From Spongospora subterranea (taxonomy: Eukaryota; Endomyxa; Phytomyxea; Plasmodiophorida; Plasmodiophoridae), in NCBI GenBank assembly GCA_900404475.1, contig OUQQ01000011.1, forward strand, positions 1 through 64,000: a stretch of 64,000 bases of DNA, read 5' to 3'. How positions within the stretch are numbered: the first letter of the stretch is position 1; every line of letters starts with the position of its first letter. The notes beneath the pieces are model-generated. The model ran no database searches. It had not been told where the DNA came from and saw only the letters and a list, made by a program, of their open reading frames with translations. Positions 10,534 to 22,900 of this stretch are shown here, piece after piece. Made by a program: the position numbers and the translations under genes.

Positions 10534-11834
10534 CTATCCTGGATATTCAACGTCGCTTGGATCGGTTACATCGTCCCAGTCGATGTTCGGAAGCGGATCT
10601 GTACTTGGAAACATAGGCTGTAGAACGCTGATCACGCCATACGCATCGCCAGTATAAATGGTCTGACATTGAAAAAAGTCATTTTTCCAAAAAATCAACG
10701 GCTCTTTCAAAATCTACCTGAGTGCGTTTATTGCTAATAACAGAGTGCATTGTGCCGAGGGAACACTTGACAGTTCTCGGCGACGTCCTCTTAGTCATAT
10801 CAATCAGTTTGAGATCGGATTTATCGGGAAATAAAATGGATTGTCCACGAGATGATATCTCAAACCTGTTTGAAAATCAGTGCGAATGAACAAATGTTCC
10901 TATAGGAATTACTGAGTTCTTTTCTTGGAAAGGGGGATTGTGAACTGATGAGATAGCGTTGGACGACCGCCATCGTCAATTCTCCAACCAGATAATCGTC
11001 CATTCGAGGCTGCAAATACCTGAACCACAATAAATACAACTTGCGGTTCTCGGTTTTCTGTCCACATACGTGGCTGCCGAACGGCGATATTTTCAGAGCA
11101 GAGATTGGTCGAACGTGATCACGAACTGGAGGCTGAATTACATGCAGCGGGGCTGTAATGATGACGGTCAGATCAACAACATATGATCACGAAAGTATTA
11201 CAGGGCCGGCGGATATCCCAAATCGATATGGTTTGATCGCTATGCCCCGATATGCACACGTGAGGATCCGCTGGCGACCATTCAGAACAAATACATTTGT
11301 GCTGTCGCCTTGTGTCACTCAATATCTGACTGTGGCCACCGGTTCGAATATCGACCAAACGAATACCGTTCTGGCCCGATAAACAAACAGACGCAACCTG
11401 AACAAAATCAGGCACAGCTTGGCGGAAACAATCATGCATACAGTATGGTTTAAGGGCGATATTGACAAGTGAGAACACGATAGTTCCGTTCCAAGGGATA
11501 TATTATTAGCGGTACGTTGAGAGTTCATATCGATAATTCGTACATAGCCGGACACATCGCTGAGAATGGCAACACCAGGGTCAACTGGATACCATTGCAC
11601 CCCCGATATCGTACACGAATTCTTGAACGGGTTCCGGACCTGAGAGCAGACATGGCCATTGACTTGGCAGACCCGGAGGGTGGAGCGATCGGCAATTGCC
11701 AGCAGGTCGGCATGCGGTGCCAGGAACAGATCCATGACCGAAATAGGGGAGCGCGATGCTTCATGAAAAGCGCAGCAAGATATAAGTGAGTGAAGCCGCT
11801 GATTGACATACTGTTTGAAAAGGGAGGGACTCAT
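10534..11834 (-). CDS. ERCC8/CSA-like WD40 protein (transcription-coupled repair)
   Basis: CSA is the substrate receptor of the CRL4 ubiquitin ligase that acts at stalled RNA polymerase II. Six exons fit: 11834-11442, 11397-11202, 11152-11070, 11019-10913, 10865-10718 and 10662-10534. They sum to 1056 nt in frame (351 residues; human ERCC8 has 396). WD40 repeats run through the protein. Diagnostic stretches are VQWYPVDPG, the WDIRR DWD-box that contacts DDB1, and a final IYTGDAYG repeat followed by a proline/acidic tail, all at the positions seen in CSA. Introns are 44-55 nt, the shortest 11441-11398. The start is the ATG opening MSPSLF; an ATG 42 nt upstream (11876) is also possible. Other WD40 DCAF proteins are the alternative, but the colinearity with CSA is good along the whole length. 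Confidence 0.8.
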
Positions 11835-12511
11835 GATTCCAACCTCGTGGCATAGTATTGGTATCGGGCTGATCATTGATAAAGAGATGTTGCCGAATTC
11901 AATCTACTTTTAGTGACTCACGGACCCATCGCAAAAAGACAAGGTTTGGAAAGCGATGTCAAGATACGGCGATGATGAGGCGTTTGACTATTTTAGAAAT
12001 GAATCATAGCATCTGGATCAATGAACAAGTGCATTTATTTAGAACTATTTCCTGATTTTACGGGACTGGGTTTCTTGATTCGAACATCAGCCCCAAACTC
12101 AAGGTTGATTCTGAGCGGTGACACGGCGGCGCCCGAGCTCAGTGGCCGGCAAGCTGGCAACTTAAGATAAGCACGGTAGCGAGCCGGGACTGGGCCATGG
12201 CGTCAACGCGTCGTGTTGCCACGTCCGCTGATCCTTAGTGTATGCACTTAGCGCACCGACAGGGAGGGAGGGGGCACCGCCGCCTGACTCTGGGCTCACG
12301 TAAACCTGACTACACCATACTGCAAAATGACCCCACTCCCCAGTGCCATTACCAATCACCCACAGTTCCCCACTTAAACAGCTGAGCCAAATGTAACGCT
12401 GCTCTCAACCAAAATACCAACACACTCTATAAGTCACTGTCTCTGTTTCACAATCTAATTCACTCGCTATTGGTCGTGTTAAAACAACTTTCATTGGTGA
12501 TTCGCTGAACA
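11835..12511. other. intergenic between divergent genes
   Basis: A spacer of about 680 bp between ERCC8 (-) and the SET gene (+), presumably carrying both promoters. The part at 12120-12300 is GC-rich with a ggagggaggggg run. No coding frame is convincing. Confidence 0.4.
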
Positions 12512-13195
12512 ATGCACACCGAAGTCGCCCCGTTCCCATCGCACCAGCAGATGAAGTCGGACAAGCCCGTTTTGCACACGTTCAAGTACAATCAGAGCGG
12601 GAAGTTCTGTGCGGCGTTGGGTAAGCTGGGTTTCGGGAATGCGCAAATGCGAGTGGCTGATTTTGGGGAGGAATGTAGCGCCTGTGAAGCAGGGCACCGT
12701 CGTGTTCGAAGAAGTTGGTGAAATGAAGTCAAAGCCTGACAAGTACACACTTCAGCTCGACGACGATCAGCATATGGTCAAATAGCGTGTGTTTTTTTCA
12801 ACACAAATTGACACCTAATCGGATTGTCTATAGTTATGCTCGGGCCCTCTGATCTTTTGTAACCACAGTTGCAAACCCAACTGTAAAGCGGTCGTGGCAT
12901 ATGGATTGGTCAGCATGGTCGCGATCAGGCCTATCGAAACCGATGAACCCATTACTGTATTTTCCAACTCCTTGCATTATTCTATAGTTGACTGACGTAT
13001 GCGAATTGTTAGTTTGACTACAACACCACCGAGTACGATATGGCATCGCCGTTCGACTGCATTTGCGGCGCCGAGAACTGCGCTCATCGCATTGCCGGTT
13101 TCAAAAACCTATCGCCGCAGCACAAAGAAAGTATAGACCGAAAGCTGATGTCTCCCTTCATTTTGGAAAAGGCCAAGTCGTCCTCATCGAAGTAA
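12512..13195 (+). CDS. small stand-alone SET-domain protein with post-SET motif
   Basis: Predicted protein lysine methyltransferase fold using S-adenosylmethionine; substrate unknown. Four exons are needed: 12512-12620, 12679-12776, 12834-12956 and 13013-13195. They total 513 nt in frame (170 residues). The catalytic core is FCNHSCKPNC (the NHSCxPN pseudoknot motif), followed by AIRPIETDEPITFDYNTTE and the post-SET cysteines FDCICGAENC with IAGFKNL. Fungal genomes carry a family of SET proteins this small with the same end. The N-terminal half lacks the usual GxG of the SAM site and reads VKQGTVVFEEVGE instead, so cofactor binding may be altered. Introns are 56-58 nt. The ATG at 12512 follows a pyrimidine-rich stretch and is the only good start. 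Confidence 0.85.
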
Positions 13196-13389
13196 TCATC
13201 CTCGCTCTGTCCATATTCGAACCCAAAGCATACCGACATTTGACTAAACTGCCTTATATGTCACTTTACCACAATATTTACCAACAGCAGCTGTTCTAAT
13301 CGCAGATAGTCACATTGCCTTCCAAGTCACCTTAGAACTGATAATTTCAGGAGGAGGTGTTTGTTGGCCCTGTTGATCCCCTGATAGTT
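13196..13389. promoter_or_regulatory. spacer upstream of DYRK, possible exon acceptor
   Basis: Short spacer between two plus-strand genes. A pyrimidine-rich acceptor (ataatttcag) ends at 13350 and the frame stays open from there to the first ATG at 13390. The kinase may therefore have an extra 5' exon or a 5'-UTR intron. Confidence 0.35.
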
Positions 13390-15050
13390 ATGTTGTCAGC
13401 GACTGCATCAGGATCACAATACGGATCGCGTCTGTTCAAAATGACGGCCGGTCTGTGCAACCTGTACAAGACCATCAATAACGGGATCACGTTGGGGAAC
13501 ACGCACGATTACCCCATCCAGATCGGGGAATACATCCACGACCGATACCAGATCGAGGCCGTGATCGGCAAAGGATCGTTTGGCCAAGTGGTTCAGGCTG
13601 TTGATCTGTACACGCAACAACGGGTGGCGATCAAGGTCATCAAGAACCTCAAAGTGTTCTACGATCTCGCCCAGAACGAGATCCGGATCCTGAACTTCAT
13701 GAAGGTTCGCGATCCCCTTCAACGCAATCACATTGTCGCCATCCAGGAGTGGTTCGTGCACGAGAACCACCAGTGCATCGTGTTCGAGCTGCTGTCGTCG
13801 AACCTGTATGAGGTGCTTCGCCAGGACAATTATCGCGGCCTGGCCCTGAGCACGGTTCGCCATATCGCCCAACAGATGCTGGAGGCGCTGGCCTTCTTGC
13901 AGAGCGCCAACATCATGAACTGCGATATCAAACCGGTATTGCCAAAACACATTCATATTCGGGGTGCACCAGAAAACCTGATAGAGATTATGTCCAGGAG
14001 AAGTCAGATGTGATCCGCCCGTAATCGCCTCTGGTTTTGATTTCTGAAACGCGTTTTGCCAATTGTAGTATCATGCTGTGCTCCGATCGGTTCGACGTGA
14101 AGGTGATCGATTTCGGCAGCAGTTGCTTCATCGATGAGCAGGCCTATACGTATATCCAGAGCCGGTTTTACAGATCGCCAGAGGTGATGTTGGGCCTACC
14201 TTTGGGCACACCGATAGAGTAAGCTCAATGACCCCCTTTTTCCGACCAACAAACACACAGCACCTGTAGTTCAACGGTGATCATCCCCATTTTCGCAAAT
14301 GAACGTTTCGTGAAATATGTCGTCGCACTGATATCGCCTTCTTATACAGTATGTGGTCTCTGGGGTGCATTCTCGTTGAACTAACAACCGTAAGAGTTGG
14401 CTGCAGCGGTAGAAATCTCATTGTCCATGACGATTTTCAAGGGCCATTCTTTGTTTAATGGCGCCAGTGAAGCGGAGCAGGTAGCCAAACAAGTCGCCAT
14501 TCTCGGCATGCCGCCCCCAAATGTCATGGAGCGCGCCACCAAACTCAACGAGTATTTTTTCGTGAACCGCCACAGCCAATACGCGTTGCGAACTCCATAT
14601 CCGGGTGGAGATCAGGTCGGCTAACCAGGATGTTTCGGGGCGCTGATAATTTGACCCGCGTTGGTGGGTAGACGAGGAGCCTGGCGAGTATTATCGGTGT
14701 CAGTAGGTGTAGCGCCCGTCAACGCAATCAACGAGGTGAGCGTCCAACGTGGCTATGCCGCCCTCACCATGTTCACTGTGTTTGACAAATGCTCGAATCG
14801 CTGGCGCTTTACGAGGGATCTATTCAGAAGTGACATTGTGCAGTTGTTTGATTCAGTCATCTTGATGGTTTCATTGGTGTTGTTTTTCGACGTTGTTTTT
14901 TCTAGAGCAATTTCTGGCTGAACCGCAGTTGGTTCACGTTTAGTGGCGTTTGTTGATTTGCTGCATCGAATGCTCGACTACGATGCCAGAACAAGGATCA
15001 GGCCAGCAGAGGCGTTGGCGCATCCGTTCATCACCGCATTCGGGCAATAA
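13390..15050 (+). CDS. DYRK-family (DYRK1-like) dual-specificity kinase
   Basis: CMGC kinase that autophosphorylates on an activation-loop tyrosine and phosphorylates Ser/Thr targets. Exons: 13390-13935, 13998-14002 (5 nt), 14069-14218, 14350-14389, 14442-14615, 14672-14735 and 14944-15050. They total 1086 nt, 361 residues. Visible motifs are the glycine loop [10 protein letters not shown], the VAIK lysine, DFGSS, the [11 protein letters not shown] activation loop carrying the DYRK YxY-type tyrosine, [11 protein letters not shown], and the C-terminal [17 protein letters not shown]. The 5-nt exon supplies the Glu-Asn of KPEN. The catalytic loop reads NCD where DYRKs have HCD; the Asp is kept. 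The last intron (14736-14943) is long, and a further small exon could hide there because the expected CMGC insert looks short. The protein lacks the long tails of animal DYRK1A. Confidence 0.88.
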
Positions 15051-15310
15051 CCCTTAATGAATACCCCATAATTATTTGATTTATCGGTGAGGTGTCCATC
15101 ACCACAGTACGCGTGTTTATCGATGCAGTTCAGTACAACCATTCTCTGATAATTTGTTGACAACACGAACAGAAGTGCCCTGCCATGAATTTTACAGTGT
15201 GTCTTGTTAGACCTTCGTCAGCTCTGTGGACAACGGCAACCCATGACGAAAACGGTAAAACAGATTGCTTCGCGGGGAAAATTGAAAATAAATAAGTCTC
15301 ATTTATAGTA
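15051..15310. other. spacer between convergent genes
   Basis: 260 bp between the stop of the DYRK gene (+) and the stop of the giant TIG gene (-). It is AT-rich and presumably holds both 3' UTRs. No other feature is seen. Confidence 0.5.
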
Positions 15311-16930
15311 TTATTCATTTACAGGATAAGATGGTTTTGATCCATCGGATTTTTCATCACTAGTTGATGTAGAGAGATCTGTCCGAACAGCAGCTTGTTT
15401 CTGGAGCGGAAGTGACTTTTTTCTCAGTTTCCTGAACTTTTTGAGTTCATCCCTGCGTTCTTTGGCGAAGTCTGCCACGTCCTCATCATCATCATCTGTG
15501 GACGATATCGGTTTCTTTCTGTTGAAGGAAAGACGCTGGGCGATGTCCAGCGACGGAGGGGCTTCCAGCGGGATTTCGTCATCAGAGGAATCGGACGATA
15601 TATCGTCGCGAATCGTGGCGGTACGTTCCAGCTTCGGCATTGCTGGCGTTCTCGGGATGCTCGTCCGTATTGCTGGAAGCCTGTTTGCTGCAACTGCCGG
15701 AGGCAGGTAGGGAAGCGGAAAAGTCTCGACAGGGATCGCATCTGGCAATTGCGGTGCCGCCGCTGACAGGGCGGTCAGAACAGTTTCTGGTTCAACCGCC
15801 TGATCGCTAGGCATTTGCTTTGCAGCTTCTGAGAGCTCAATTCTCCCTGAATCGTCTTTCGTGGGGGTTTCATCAGGTGCTGAAGCTGCCGCCGTGGTTG
15901 GCGAACCCTGAAATGTCACCCCAAATTAACGTTCGTTGAATGTGCGATCTCAATTGCTTTTTTACCGAAATTTGTTCGTTCATCACAGACTGGATATTGG
16001 CTAGTTTTTGTTGTGGGGCAGGCATATGCGCGACATCTGGACGGGCGATACCGCGAGTAATGCAGCTCCGACAACGAGTTTGAAATTTCTGCATCGCATG
16101 TGGGTTAACAACACTTGAGCATCAAACGTTTACCGGCCCGAACCTGATTTTGCTGGAAGTACATGCGCCATTTCTCGTTGGTATTGGTGCCCGACAAGAA
16201 CTCAGGGTTCGCGCTCAACCGATCGAACGCGTCGACGATCTCGATAAAGGGGATCATAAATTCAACCGTAAGATTCTGAGTGGAAGAGCATTGTTCACAC
16301 GACCCTGGCGAGAACGGGAGGGACGGTTCAATGCCGGGTGATAGAACTGAACAGAGCCGAACTTCCAGATACCTTTGCGCTGAGAATACGTCGTTGCCGC
16401 AACCAGCAAACGGAGCTTGATATGGCGACGCGCTTTCTGAAGCCACCAAGCACTGATCTGATTCGCCGCTTCTGATCTGTCACCGAGATACACCTGACAG
16501 GAACAACACATTTAGAAACGGGGACATCTAACCCCTTTAGATCCAGCTAGCCTCTTCTTTCTTCTCCACTTCAGATTTCGCTCCTTCGCTATCTGACGAC
16601 ACATCGTTGACGTTGTCGAAATGCCCTTCGGCTTGCTGGCGAATGAGCGATTCGTACTGATCAATAAGGTATGGACGATTTCGTTCAATCGCTCTGTGAA
16701 ACCCGACAAGTGTGAGCGAAGCCGGTTTTTCGGCCATCAAAGCAGAATGATCTCCCACCTTGGCGTGAGAACCGTTGATAAATGATGCAGCAACCAAAGC
16801 TTGTTGTGTTTCAGGAACTTCAATCGAACAGCGTCGCTCGTGATATTCTCACGGATTTCAAACTTCTCCTCGTACTCGCTCAGCTCCGAGACGGCGTCCT
16901 CTTCATCATCCTCCTTCTTCGGCAAATACC
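15311..16930 (-). other. cytosolic tail of the giant protein
   Basis: Starts with LPKKEDDEEDAVSE, continues through helical segments (LKFLKHNKLWLLHHL, ISAWWLQKARRHIKLRLLV), then a CEQC and RCRSC cysteine pair region, and ends in a Ser/Asp-rich then Lys/Arg-rich tail (ISSDSSDDEIPLE, FRKLRKKSL). Acidic serine clusters would suit casein kinase 2. At least five exons are involved, with introns of 50-70 nt. The cysteine pairs could bind zinc (inference). Confidence 0.5.
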
Positions 16931-19900
16931 ACAGCTACAAACAAAAAAAAAAACGCTTAAACCATCTGAGCCGACGTTCGGAAAACGCTTTATTACCTGA
17001 GCCCAGTCGGCGAGCATTTGAAACAGTTCCCTGAAGATCATGCACGAGAACGCTGTAAATCCAACCACAACGGGGACGGCTATGTCTGAGAAAAGCGAAT
17101 AGCTCTGTCGCAGCATGATTGTCACACCTGATCAATGGCCCAATTAGCGAACCCCGACCCAATATTGACAACCGATCCATGCTCAGACCGAATATGAACG
17201 CGATGATCCCGAACGCGTGGAATCCGGAGATGAAGTAGAACTGCGACGAGAAACACAGCAGATCGAGCTTTTGAAGATCGGGCATCAGTGTCGTATCTAG
17301 TTCCAGATCATCCGGTTTCCAGCGCTGTTTCCGTATTCGAAATCGATATCTTCACAGAGAAACATTGATGAAAACTGCAGATCCACGTGGTGCACCCCCG
17401 AATTACCTGGCGAACTCTGCGTAATCATAGACTGGCCAAGTGTGGAACAGCTCCTGAAGGTTCAGCAAGACGACATCAATCCCTAGAGAGAATCGTGAGC
17501 GGGAACCCCTTTGGGAAATGTTTCCACGACGACGGTAACGAACCGAATTGCCATCCGATGATGACCACCGAGAACAGGAGGTAGACCAGCAGATCGCTCG
17601 ACCTGATCGAGTAGTTGGCCGGGATCTGGGTCTCTTTGTTGAACAGAACGACGAGGAACAGGGTGATCGGGGATAGGACCAGCCCGATGGTATCATTAGC
17701 GTAGACCAGGAACGCATCCATCATGGGCTCGATGGTTTGCGAATCGAGCTCCTCTTGAAGGAGATGTGCCTAATTCGAAACGTTCACGATCGGCGCTCTA
17801 TTCGGTGGTGTCAAGCCCGAGCTACCTTCTTCTCAATGATTGAGGCGGCCGCCTCCTTGCCCTCCGTCCGCAAGGTTCGCGCCTGCCAGCGCGCCCTCAA
17901 AATCGGTAGTTTTTCAGAAAAGTATTTCATGAACGGATTCAAATATACGCGCTCTCCAGCCTGAAATGCCTTCGGTTAGCGTCGCTACTTTTACAGAGCT
18001 TGGAACCGACCAGAAACGCAAGATCGACCGCATATGACAGAACAAAACTGAAAAGATCGGCGGCGCCAACCGTGACGACGAATTGAGTTATCATTATGCT
18101 GACCTAAAACATAAGGTTAGCGATGAAACCAATCGTCTGGCAATAGATATTGGCAAACCATCAACGGTGACACCATTGTGGCGTCTTCAATCACCCCATT
18201 CAACAACGACTCGACGAGCATCGTCACAACTGTATGTTTTGTTAACGATGAGCGAACAGGAGAACTGCACCATGATGGCGCGAGCAACACACCTTTCAGC
18301 ACCATGATGAAGGCGAAGGTGTTGTTCGAGAACACCGAGGTGTATGAGAACTCCAAAATATACAGAAGGAAACAGCCAGTCAAGAGCGAACACAGAACGA
18401 GCTGGATTCGACGCCAGGTCACCGGACTCCAGAGTTCGGACGGTCTGGGATGGCGATCCGACAGTTTCGAGACCATGAGCCGCGACCCTTTGACGACAAG
18501 TTCAATTGTGGTTTTGTGATTGATCGCCGGCAATGGCAATATTCACACCTTGAATCAGAATACAGAACGCGAACGTGATTAGACTGACTCCAAGGCGACC
18601 GATTTTGTAGTTCAGAGCCGTTGCGTCGCTTAAATCGGTCAGATCTTGGTAATTGCCGACGATCACGCCAAAAGGGTATATCAGGGAGAACAAGCAGTAT
18701 CTGTGGGCAGCATCAGGAACCGGCTAAACCGAGAGAGCGGACCGGTATTACATGAATCCAGATATCGTGACGATCGGAACAAGAATGCAGAAACCCCCGA
18801 GAAAAGGGGACGGGATTACGATCTCGAAATACGGAAAGAACCTGAAAGGCGGCGGGGATCGAACTGTGGACAGTGATCGAACGATGAGGAACAGAACGCA
18901 GACCGATAGGAACGCCATCAATCCCACGAAACAGAACAGAACCGTGTACAGCTCCAACCCGAACGAGAACGAGTTCATCAACTCGGACCAATCTGTCGCA
19001 ACGGTCATTGAGGCGCATCCTGTGAACGGGGTGCGTTGGGCGTTTTACTGAGTGGAGTCCACGTAATGTGTAGCTCGTAGGGTTGGCGCCAGTTCACACT
19101 CTTGTTGTTGCTCATGACTTGCTCCACTACGGAAGATGGAACCTAACGGGGGTCCGATAAGCCAGGGCGATGACAAACACGAGGAACAAAAAACAATACC
19201 TCAATCCAATCTTGGAAGGTGATCGACGCCGATACCAGGCGACGCAGAACCGAAGTCTGCTGGAAGTATTGCAGATCGATGGAGACGTGGCCCGGGATAT
19301 ATAGCAGATCAGAAACGGGACGATCAGATTGGACAATCACTGGAACCAACGAATCCGATCCGATCAGTTTCTGGTAATACGCGTAGCCCTGGAAGTAGTT
19401 CTCATTTGGCTGAGGATCTGCACGAATGTCGTCAGTACGATGACGTCGTTTTCACGAGTGTTGGTTGTTGTTTTGAAACCCGACCTCGTGTCAAGTAAAA
19501 CAGGGTGCTCCCCGAATCAACCTCAAACCAGCGAACTCGAGGACGAATGATGCGCAACTCCTCTTCGATCTCGCAGGTCGTCACAAAATCACAGGAATCG
19601 CTGACGCCGGTGATGCCCACGTCGAAGCTGCCAACCGGGACGATGGTCGCTGGTTGGTCGCAGGAGTTCGGGTCGGATGTGGCGAATTCCACGGGAATGT
19701 GCGATGAGAACCTGGTTGGCCACGTCGTAGTCAACAAACGAATGTTGATCCGAAGCGAATCGGCAGCAAACGCATACCGTTTACACAGCGAAATAAAGGG
19801 AAAATAGTGCAACGGAATGAGTACACGATCGGAGCTGCCCTGAAACCCGGTCTCCCAGTACGCCGCATTCTCGGTGATCGTCGAAATGGCGTCCCGTTGC

Positions 19901-22900
19901 TGGTCAACGTTAGGGTACGTCTGATTCAGGCCGACGTCGATGTAGACCTCCGTGTTGTTCGTATTCGGAAGATTGAGCGGCAGTTCAAGTTGGAGTGAGT
20001 CAAATGTCGTCTGAACCAGTTCTCGTCAGCGACATTCCAGATACCGACGTCAGATTACCTTTTCGATCATTGCATAGAACGCATAATCAAACGACTTGAA
20101 GGCGACCCCCATATTCGACCTGGTGGGTCGGAAATTCGTCACCGTTGTCGTGTTCAGAAACATGGACATATCGTCAATGAAAAACCCGTTGAATAACTGT
20201 CATATTGTCAAATTCTGTTATGGGAAATTTGAAGAAGGGTACCTCAATTCTAACAGTGACATCGATTGGTCGCACAGCATATAGCCAAACATCAAAAGCA
20301 ATTTGTTTCAACCGATCTGTATCGTTCCAGAACCAACTCGGAAGCGTCACTGCTTCCGGGCGGCCATTGATTCGAATAGAGAGGGTAAAATGATCGTTGA
20401 AGTATATCCTAGGACATCGCGTGAGTGATTGAGAGCACAAACTACAGTACAGAATGAAATGACGGTGATTACTGAGGCTTGTGAGTCCAGTCCATTCGTA
20501 ATTGGGCCATTTCCAATGGCTCCACATGGATTATGTCCTCTCCCACCACCGGATTGACCGACGAGATAATCTGGCAAAACCGTAATTCCTTGCAGTCTTT
20601 GTAGCATTGGTATATGGAGATGGCGCCGGCGTCCGAGGTTGTCCCAACTACAGCGGTCAAATTTTGATTTTACACACGTTCTGGGCGCATTCACACAAGT
20701 TTCCTTACGCGGGCATCTGAACTGGGAACCAAGCAACGATGGCGGCATGATGACCCCGGGTGGACAGTAGTATCCCTTCTCACAAGGGAACTGCTTGTAG
20801 CTTTCGTCCGACGTCATGTTGAAACAAAAGTACCCAGCGGGACAGATGTGGTCGAATTGTGAGGCAGGGGTTGTACCTGGCAAAGATTTTGTGTGTGTCA
20901 GCGAAAACTTGATAATGTTGGGGAGATGGGTGATGATACCGGCAGGACAGAAATACCCGCCCGGGCAAGGAAACTCTTGGGACATGGCTTGTGTTGTCCC
21001 ATTTGGGCAAACTTGGCCAGGGGGACAAAGCAGGTTCAGGTCCGTTTGCGGTTTCGTTTTACGCCCTGATGCGTTCGAGATTTAGAATGTAATTTTCTGA
21101 AGGGGCTTGGTCGACATCACCTTCAGTTCCACAAACCCAGCCAGCATCGCAGATGTAGCAATCGTCTACGCTGGTTCGTCCCGAACGATCTCCATAACGT
21201 CCTTCAGGGCATGACATGCAGAACCTATTAAAGATGACGGTAAATGAATGTCGATTTAATGGATACCTTGGTCCATCCCACCTCTGTTTTAATGAATCGC
21301 CCCTGTACGTTCCCTGACAAGAAAAATCAAAATTCTGGGACTTTATGGCGTCGGTAGCCTTACAGGTGGGCAAATTGCTGGAATTACAGTTGCCTCTTTT
21401 TCACAAGAGTAACCGGCTGGGCAGGTCCAGCACCCAAACGCATCATCGACATCGGAGAAGAACCCAGGAGGGCAGACAACGGGTTCGATAACGCCGTCAA
21501 TACGGGAATATTGCCCAACTTTCAACAAAAAACAAAACATGAGTGCGTCCCAGGTCATCGAGCCAGAAAACATGTTTACATCCAGCGACGATAGGAACGA
21601 TGGTCCCCTCTGGACAGTAATATCCTCGAGGACATATGGCCGTTCCTGTTGGAGAACAGCTCCCTTGTTGACAGTAGTACCCTGATATCGCTGAGTTAGA
21701 TTGTTGTGTTTGATGGCGACCGATGGGGGAACAGTCTAGACCTTCTGGGCAAATTTGAGGGGTGCTGTAGTTCCATAATTGGTGAACCGGTGTTGCAGTT
21801 CCTTCTACACAGAAGTATCCTGCAGGGCAGGGCACGGGTTGCTGCAGCAATGAAGGCCCAGGAAGGGCGACCGTTCCTATATTTATGATGAGGTGTCAAT
21901 TACGCCCCCAAGTATTGCGCGAGGAAGGGAAGAGACCAGAGGGACAATAATAACAAGGAGGACAGCGTCGAGGAGGAGCAGCGAGCCTCAAACTATCGCA
22001 CACATATCCTGCCGGGCACTCCAAAGGTTGGCTTGCGGAAAGGGGGCATATCTGCCATGGATGAGCATTGGAAACATCGGCAATGACCTCGAAGCTCACC
22101 TTTCCGAACGGACAATATCGGCACATCGATTGGCCAGACATGTTGTTGTAGGTTCCACGTAAACAGGGAATCGGGTACACATTGCCGACACCTTTGTTGG
22201 GTAAATATTCAGGAGATGACAGTGATTCCAAAAAACAACAGGACAATACCGGGACAGAATGTGCCAGGTGGACACGGAATGGGAATTGCATCTGGGCAGT
22301 ACGATCCGGTAGGACAGGCACCATCACCTACGTCAACCCCAGGTCGGTTCATAGATTTTAGAACGACCAGGTGGGAAAATAACCTTCTTTTGTTCGTGAT
22401 CCAAGTGGGCACCAAAACCCAGGTCGGCAAACCAACGGCACGTTCGAAATCGACCCCGATCTTTTAAGATACGAGTTTCCGTCTACAGATAACCCACCTC
22501 CATATGTGATGTTGGGGGTTGCCTTCAAAACCATAAGCTTGGACATTTTGATAACCCGGGAAAGGCGATTACCACTGCGATGCCCTCGGTACAATAAAAT
22601 CCAGGGAGACAAGGAATCGGATAAGTTGTCACACGATGGGCGTGCGTGTCGGTGATCTCCCACAGATCCAACGAGGAATTAATGAGGTTTCGGCCAACTG
22701 CATAGGCGACGTGAATCTTGCCTTCGTCAGAAACTGTACTGAAGTGAGTAACAAAAGTGGCAGCGAACAATCTCTCAGACCAGGATGATCTGATAGAATG
22801 CGCTCATCCAGATATTCAAGCCCGTAAGACCAAGCATCAGACGCGGCGTCAATGATCACCGACACCGATGACCCGTCAGATATCCAAATTAGGGAACCTG

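Noticed and set aside
13063..13299. A separate plus-strand protein of 78 residues
   Set aside because: The frame overlaps the last SET exon in another phase; the spliced SET reading explains 13013-13195 fully, including the post-SET cysteines.
13414..13956. A 180-codon minus-strand frame opposite the kinase
   Set aside because: It is the antisense shadow of the conserved DYRK exon and has no domain of its own.
13930..14070. The DYRK gene being a pseudogene because the KPEN motif is broken
   Set aside because: A 5-nt microexon with proper ag/gt borders restores frame and motif exactly, and all later exons stay in frame.
15311..20470. The membrane part being a polycystin or TRP channel
   Set aside because: No polycystin motif, TRP box or recognisable pore helix was found, and the span pattern and DWSELMNSFSFG motif do not match those families.
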